DNA of 10,613 nucleotides, from positions 1-10,613 of the forward strand of contig JAJXZM010000085.1 of NCBI GenBank assembly GCA_021780055.1, read 5' to 3'. The notes beneath the pieces are model-generated. The model saw nothing but the letters and a program-made list of their open reading frames with translations, was not told where the DNA came from and made no database searches. Below are positions 7,055 through 10,613 of the stretch, piece after piece (position 1 is the first letter of the stretch; each line of letters begins with the position of its first letter). Source of the DNA: Acidobacteriota bacterium (GTDB taxonomy: Bacteria > Acidobacteriota > Terriglobia > UBA7540). The position numbers were made by a program, and so were the translations under genes.

Positions 7055-7106
7055 TTATATCTTTTAGTTTCGCAGGGATTCCAATCTGTACGATTGACTG
7101 ACACTT

Positions 7107-7583
7107 ATGGGTGAAATAGGGAACCAGCTTGGACAGCTTCTTGTCCAGTCGATTCCGACGATTGTTTTTGTACTGCTCCTGGTGGCGTTTCTCAACCGCC
7201 TCTTCTTCAAACCTCTTTCTCAAACGCTTGAAGCCCGTACCAAGGCCACCAGCGGCGCACTTGCCGAGGCGCGTGAGCAGGCCGAAAGAGCCGATGCAAG
7301 AATGGCTGAATACGAGAAGGCGATCCAGGCAGCCCGCCAGGAGATTTACCAACACCGCGAGGCGGCCCGCCGGGAAGCGTTGGGCAAACGTGACATCCAG
7401 ATTCAGGGCGCGCGTGCTCATGCGGGAACCCTGATCAACGAAGCGCAGAAAGAACTGGAAAAGGAAACACTTTTGGCCAAGTCGGAGCTAAAAACTGCAG
7501 CAGATTCGCTGGCGATTGAAGTTGCGGATGCTTTTTTTGCTCCTCGCCTTTCCCCCGGTGGGCGCGGAGGTGTACAGGCATGA
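7107..7583 (+). CDS. atpF: F1Fo ATP synthase Fo subunit b' (first of two b-type subunits)
   Basis: Peripheral-stalk subunit linking membrane Fo to F1. The 158 residues show one N-terminal membrane helix (about 12-29, LVQSIPTIVFVLLLVAFL) followed by RLFFKPLSQTLEAR, the usual cytoplasmic boundary of b-type subunits, then a long charged, alanine-rich helix to about 145 that fits a coiled coil. The tail is short and glycine-rich. It overlaps the next gene by the four bases ATGA, so the two b-type chains are probably translationally coupled and form a b/b' heterodimer, as in cyanobacteria and photosynthetic proteobacteria. Start ATG has no clear Shine-Dalgarno. It is the first gene after the operon promoter. 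The symbol marks family membership; b' is sometimes named atpG or atpF2, and which chain is b or b' is inferred from order and architecture. Confidence 0.88.
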   Translation: MGEIGNQLGQLLVQSIPTIVFVLLLVAFLNRLFFKPLSQTLEARTKATSGALAEAREQAERADARMAEYEKAIQAARQEIYQHREAARREALGKRDIQIQGARAHAGTLINEAQKELEKETLLAKSELKTAADSLAIEVADAFFAPRLSPGGRGGVQA

Positions 7584-8182
7584 AGCGGGCTTTGCGCGCA
7601 GGACTGCTTGCGATGTGTCTGCTGGGCGCTATTAGTGTTTTCCGGACACCTTTGCTGGCTGCTGCTCCTCCGGCCGAAAAGGCGGAAGAAGGTGGCTCAA
7701 ACCACGAGCTCCTTTTTGAGACGATCAATTTCATCCTGCTTGCAGGGCTAATTGTCTATCTTTACCGAAAACGTGGAAAAGCATTTTTTGATGAACGTTC
7801 GGACACGATTCGCAGGAGTCTCGATGAGGGACGCCTTGCGCTGGAAAGATCACAAGCGCGGCTGGCCGAGGCGGAAAAGAAACTGGCCGGTCTTAAGGAT
7901 GAGGTTGAGGCACTAAAGCAGAAGGCGGAGGCCGAGATTGCCGATGAGCAGGGAAGAATTCGGCAGGCAGCTGAGGACGAGGCCGGCAGAATTGGCGAGT
8001 TTGCAAAGGCCCGAATTCTGGCGGCGACGAATGCCGCCAAGTTGGAACTGAAAGACTATGTTGTGGAGCAGGCCCTTGAGCAGGCTCGCGGCAAAATCCA
8101 ACAGCGAATAGATGAAGAAAGTAGCAAGAAGCTTGTCGGCTATTTCCTTGCCGATTTGAAATCAAAATCGAAAAGTAACTAG
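7580..8182 (+). CDS. atpF: F1Fo ATP synthase Fo subunit b with N-terminal signal-like segment
   Basis: Second b-type stalk subunit, 200 residues. It differs from its neighbour by an N-terminal extension that looks like a secretory signal: basic MKRALRAG, a hydrophobic stretch (9-21), then LLAAAPPAE with a plausible signal-peptidase I site after A29. A second hydrophobic helix (about 46-63, ETINFILLAGLIVYLYRK) is the usual b membrane anchor. It is followed by KAFFDERSDTIRRSLDEG, a typical b-subunit juncture, and a long charged coiled coil to about 170. The cysteine at 13 lies in LLAMC, which fits a lipobox poorly. With the extension removed the anchor would keep its N-out topology. It starts within the ATGA overlap with b'. 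Similar extended b subunits are known in some other phyla, so this is likely a real feature and not a misplaced start. Confidence 0.9.
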   Translation: MKRALRAGLLAMCLLGAISVFRTPLLAAAPPAEKAEEGGSNHELLFETINFILLAGLIVYLYRKRGKAFFDERSDTIRRSLDEGRLALERSQARLAEAEKKLAGLKDEVEALKQKAEAEIADEQGRIRQAAEDEAGRIGEFAKARILAATNAAKLELKDYVVEQALEQARGKIQQRIDEESSKKLVGYFLADLKSKSKSN

Positions 8183-8193
8183 CCGGTGGAACG

Positions 8194-8215
8194 GTCGCAG
8201 GTTGTAACCTGCGAC
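8194..8215. repeat. Perfect palindrome (10-bp arms) between atpF and atpH
   Basis: GTCGCAGGTT (8194-8203) and AACCTGCGAC (8206-8215) are exact reverse complements separated by only GT. As RNA this would fold into a 9-bp GC-rich hairpin with a UGUA loop. It starts 11 nt after the b-subunit stop and ends 29 nt before the delta start. No T tract follows, so it is not a standard terminator. It may be a dispersed palindromic repeat, an mRNA-stabilising or attenuating hairpin, or a processing site that sets subunit ratios. Confidence 0.75.
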
Positions 8216-8244
8216 GGGTGAAGAGAGGCGGAAGGCCAAAAGTT

Positions 8245-8784
8245 ATGTCAATGGCGATTGCCAGCCGATACGCGCGGGCGCTTGCTGATGTTCTGGGCCC
8301 GCAGGGTGACTTCAGCACGGTATCAAAGGAGCTCGATGATTTCGCCGCTCTCTGGCGCGAAAACGCGGACCTGCAGCAGGCTTTAATCAGCCCTACTGTT
8401 CCAATGGAGCAGAAACGTGGCATCCTCGATACGGTCATTCAAAAGCTCGGGTTGTCTGTAACAGTAGGTAATTTTCTCCGCGTCCTGCTGGTGAATTACC
8501 GCATGGCGCTGCTGGAAGAAGTGCTGGTGTCTTTTCAGAAGGTCGCAAATGAGCGCCTCGGCATCGTCGAAGTGCAGATTCTTTCTGCTCAGGACTTGAC
8601 CCCGGAGGAGAAGGAATTGCTACGAGGAAAGTTTGCAGAGTTAACCGGCAAGAAAGTTGAAATGAAGTTCCGTCGCGAGGAGAAATTGCTGGGAGGAGTT
8701 CAAGCCCGGGTAGGTAGCACAATTTACGATGGATCCGCCCAGGGATACCTTGAGCGTCTTCATGGGCAGTTGACATCCGCATAG
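8245..8784 (+). CDS. atpH: F1Fo ATP synthase F1 subunit delta
   Basis: Delta (OSCP-type) caps the alpha3beta3 head and joins it to the b stalk. The 179 residues match the family. The N-terminal helical domain starts at AIASRYARALADV and includes NFLRVLLVNYRMALLEEVL, and the C-terminal domain ends with the signature LLGGVQARVGSTIYDGSAQGYLERL (split here: LLGGVQARVG, then STIYDGSAQGYLERL). The frame is open back to a GTG at 8218, but I chose the ATG at 8245 because GGAAGG lies 9 nt upstream and the family sequence begins there; an ATG at 8251 is also possible. It follows the palindrome between b and delta and is separated from alpha by an unusually long gap. Confidence 0.95.
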   Translation: MSMAIASRYARALADVLGPQGDFSTVSKELDDFAALWRENADLQQALISPTVPMEQKRGILDTVIQKLGLSVTVGNFLRVLLVNYRMALLEEVLVSFQKVANERLGIVEVQILSAQDLTPEEKELLRGKFAELTGKKVEMKFRREEKLLGGVQARVGSTIYDGSAQGYLERLHGQLTSA

Positions 8785-9011
8785 CCGGACAATTAAAGCC
8801 CTTTGCTGGTTTCATGATTTACAGTTAGGTAAGGCATCGTCCTGGAAGGAGCGTCGCCTGAAGCTTCTTCCTTCCGGCCTTGTTATGTCACGCGTGCCTC
8901 AAGTGGCCTGCTTAGAGATAGAATTACAGGTTTGGACGGCTTGGTTTCAGACAGATCTGAACTTGCTGCAAAGGGGATTTCAGACTTCGGAGCGGTCGAA
9001 AGTATAGAAAA
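8785..9011 (+). other. Long spacer between atpH and atpA with two hairpins
   Basis: This stretch of 227 nt is far longer than other gaps in the operon. It holds an inverted repeat GGAAGGA (8844-8850) / TCCTTCC (8869-8875), a small hairpin TTCAGA (8946-8951) / TCTGAA (8956-8961) with a 4-nt loop, and an 8-nt direct repeat TTTCAGAC (8945-8952 and 8978-8985). There is no plausible reading frame and no T-rich terminator tail. TAGAAT at 8919-8924 resembles a -10 box but has no -35 at the right distance; TTGACA at 8770-8775 (inside atpH) has only a poor -10. GGAG at 8989 is 19 nt from the atpA ATG, so atpA has no well-placed Shine-Dalgarno. The spacer may set alpha expression through RNA structure. 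Confidence 0.5.
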
Positions 9012-10544
9012 ATGGCAAAAATCAGACCAGACGAAATTACGGATATTATTCGCGGGCAGATTGAAAACTTTGATCGTACCGTCAGCGTGAGTGAAGTTGG
9101 TACGGTCATGTCCGTTGGCGACGGTGTGGCCCGCATTCACGGGCTTGAGAACGTCATGGCGACCGAGTTGCTCGAACTTCCCCATGGCGTTTCCGGTCTG
9201 GCGTTGAACCTTGAAGAAGATCAGGTCAGTGCGGTGCTGCTCGGAGACTATACACGGATTGAAGAAGGCGATGTTGTCAAGCGGACAAAGCGCATCATAT
9301 CGGTCCCTGTGGGTGAAGCCCTGATTGGCCGAGTGGTGGACTCGCTGGGAAGGCCCACTGACGGCAGGGGCCCCATCGCTACCACGGAATTCAATCCTCT
9401 CGAGACCATTGCTCCGGGCGTGGTTGACCGCCAGCCCGTCCGGGAACCTCTGCAAACTGGTTTGAAGGGCATCGACACGATGATCCCTATCGGTCGCGGC
9501 CAGCGCGAATTAATCATCGGCGACCGACAAACCGGTAAGACGGCGGTTGCAATTGACACCATCCTGAACCAGCGAGGCGGGGACGTCATCTGCATCTATG
9601 TTGCGATCGGCCAGAAGCGCTCGACGATTGCCCAGGTGATGAAGACCCTTGAGCAGCATGAGGCCATGAAGTACTCGGTGATCGTCGAGGCCAGTTCCAC
9701 GGACCCTGCGCCGATGCAATACCTGGCGCCCTACGCCGGATGCGCCATCGGCGAGTATTTCCGTGACCGGGGCGGGCACGCGCTGCTGATCTACGACGAT
9801 CTTTCCAAGCATGCCGTGGCTTATCGTGAAATCTCGCTGCTGCTGCGCCGGCCGCCGGGCCGCGAGGCGTACCCGGGAGACGTTTTCTACCTTCATTCGC
9901 GGCTTCTGGAGCGCGCGGCAAAGTTGAACCCAAAGCTGGGTGGAGGGTCGTTGACTGCGTTGCCGATTATTGAGACACAGGCGGGTGACATTTCCGCATA
10001 CATTCCGACGAACGTCATTTCCATCACCGACGGCCAGATCTACCTTGAGACGGACCTGTTCAACAGCGGCATCCGTCCGGCCATCAACGTCGGGCTGTCC
10101 GTTTCCCGCGTGGGCGGCAACGCGCAGATCAAGGCCATGAAGCAGGTGGCCGGAACATTGCGGCTGGACCTTGCCCAATACCGCGCACTGGCGGCTTTCG
10201 CGCAATTTGCAAGCGACCTCGATAAGGCGTCGCAAGCGCAGCTTCGGCGCGGCCAGCGGTTGACGGAAATTCTCAAGCAGGACCAGTACATGCCCTTGCC
10301 GGTTGAGAAGCAGATACTTGCGATTATTGCCGGGACTCTGGGTTTTCTTGATGACCTGGAAGTCGAAGAATGCAGACCTTTTGAAGCCGGGCTTTATGAA
10401 TTTCTGGATTCTTCCTACCCGGAAATCGGAAGGAAGATCGTTGAGAAGAAGCAGCTTGATGATTCGTTGCGCGCCGAGATCAAGAGCATGCTGGAAGAGT
10501 ACAAGAGGAAGTTCAAGGCAGAGCGCGAAGCCGCGAAAGTGTGA
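9012..10544 (+). CDS. atpA: F1Fo ATP synthase F1 subunit alpha
   Basis: Non-catalytic nucleotide-binding subunit of the alpha3beta3 head, regulatory and structural for ATP synthesis. Its 510 residues are standard. The N-terminal beta-barrel domain contains [21 protein letters not shown] (about 29-49, shown as [10 protein letters not shown] and [11 protein letters not shown]). The P-loop is GDRQTGKT (170-177), with the glutamine typical of alpha. [19 protein letters not shown] (257-275) is the Walker B region, and [12 protein letters not shown] (335-346) and [14 protein letters not shown] (356-369) hold the family signature and the arginine finger (R366) that reaches into the catalytic site on beta. 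The C-terminal helical domain ends in [15 protein letters not shown]. Start ATG lacks a well-placed Shine-Dalgarno. The gamma gene follows after 12 nt. Confidence 0.98.
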   Translation: MAKIRPDEITDIIRGQIENFDRTVSVSEVGTVMSVGDGVARIHGLENVMATELLELPHGVSGLALNLEEDQVSAVLLGDYTRIEEGDVVKRTKRIISVPVGEALIGRVVDSLGRPTDGRGPIATTEFNPLETIAPGVVDRQPVREPLQTGLKGIDTMIPIGRGQRELIIGDRQTGKTAVAIDTILNQRGGDVICIYVAIGQKRSTIAQVMKTLEQHEAMKYSVIVEASSTDPAPMQYLAPYAGCAIGEYFRDRGGHALLIYDDLSKHAVAYREISLLLRRPPGREAYPGDVFYLHSRLLERAAKLNPKLGGGSLTALPIIETQAGDISAYIPTNVISITDGQIYLETDLFNSGIRPAINVGLSVSRVGGNAQIKAMKQVAGTLRLDLAQYRALAAFAQFASDLDKASQAQLRRGQRLTEILKQDQYMPLPVEKQILAIIAGTLGFLDDLEVEECRPFEAGLYEFLDSSYPEIGRKIVEKKQLDDSLRAEIKSMLEEYKRKFKAEREAAKV

Positions 10545-10556
10545 GGCGAGACTTAA

Positions 10557-10613
10557 TTGGCAACTTTGAGGGACATCCGGCGCCGTATCGGCTCGGTTAG
10601 AAACACAAGGCAG
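10557..10613 (+). CDS. atpG: F1Fo ATP synthase F1 subunit gamma (N-terminal 19 codons, runs off right edge)
   Basis: Gamma is the central rotor shaft inside the alpha3beta3 head. Only 19 codons are visible, but they read (M)ATLRDIRRRIGSVRNTRQ, the characteristic gamma start (family pattern RDIRxRIxSVxNTxQ). The start codon is TTG: an in-frame TAA directly precedes it, so no upstream start is possible, and there is no in-frame ATG in the visible part. GAGG lies 10 nt before it. It is 12 nt after the alpha stop, the standard alpha-gamma order; beta and epsilon are expected next, beyond the window. Confidence 0.88.
   Translation, partial: MATLRDIRRRIGSVRNTRQ

Noticed and set aside
8194..8215. 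Palindrome as a terminator of the b'/b genes
   Set aside because: It lacks a T tract and is followed by GGGTGAAGAG and the ribosome site of atpH, so transcription must normally continue.
8770..8798. TTGACA at the end of atpH as an internal promoter for atpA
   Set aside because: The hexamer is part of the atpH coding sequence and the best -10 (TTAAAG) matches only 3 of 6 positions.
9510..10235. A 241-codon minus-strand open frame
   Set aside because: It is antisense to the highly conserved part of atpA; a shadow frame.

Overview
The window is ordinary bacterial core-metabolism DNA of moderately high GC. It is tightly packed and holds two divergently oriented gene blocks, with one isolated flavoprotein gene between them. 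I see no tRNA or rRNA gene, no CRISPR array, no insertion sequence and no phage gene. The combination of a heterotetrameric 2-oxoacid dehydrogenase operon containing lipB, tandem b-type ATP synthase subunits (one with an N-terminal export-type signal) and a cytokinin-dehydrogenase-like flavoprotein would fit an Acidobacteriota-like or related soil bacterium. That placement is inference from gene style only.

Left block (1-5240, minus strand). Read in the direction of transcription it encodes dihydrolipoamide dehydrogenase (E3), lipoate/octanoate transferase LipB, 2-oxoacid dehydrogenase E1-alpha, E1-beta, and an E2 acyltransferase whose C-terminal part runs off the left edge. Gaps are 11 to 47 nt, so this is almost certainly one operon. 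It makes a complete 2-oxoacid dehydrogenase complex together with an enzyme that starts lipoylation of its E2. The substrate (pyruvate, branched-chain 2-oxoacids or another) cannot be fixed from sequence alone.

Middle (5241-7106). A 360-nt divergent intergenic region holds the lpd ribosome binding site, weak promoter candidates and two short inverted repeats. It is followed by a plus-strand FAD-linked oxidoreductase of the cytokinin-dehydrogenase-like (BBE/VAO) type, with a strong Shine-Dalgarno site and a recognisable flavinylation motif.

Right block (7107-10613, plus strand). This is an F1Fo ATP synthase operon: b', b, delta, alpha and the first 19 codons of gamma. A good promoter (TTGACA plus an extended -10) lies just before b'. 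The a and c subunit genes are not upstream, so the Fo genes appear to be split between loci. A perfect 10-bp-arm palindrome sits between b and delta, and an unusually long 227-nt gap with two small hairpins separates delta from alpha.

The two blocks are linked by function: one feeds NADH and acyl-CoA into central metabolism and the other makes ATP from the resulting proton gradient. Nothing here amounts to a clearly undescribed system. The items most worth a second look are the flavoprotein, the operon-internal palindrome, the delta-alpha spacer and several start sites decided by ribosome binding sites.
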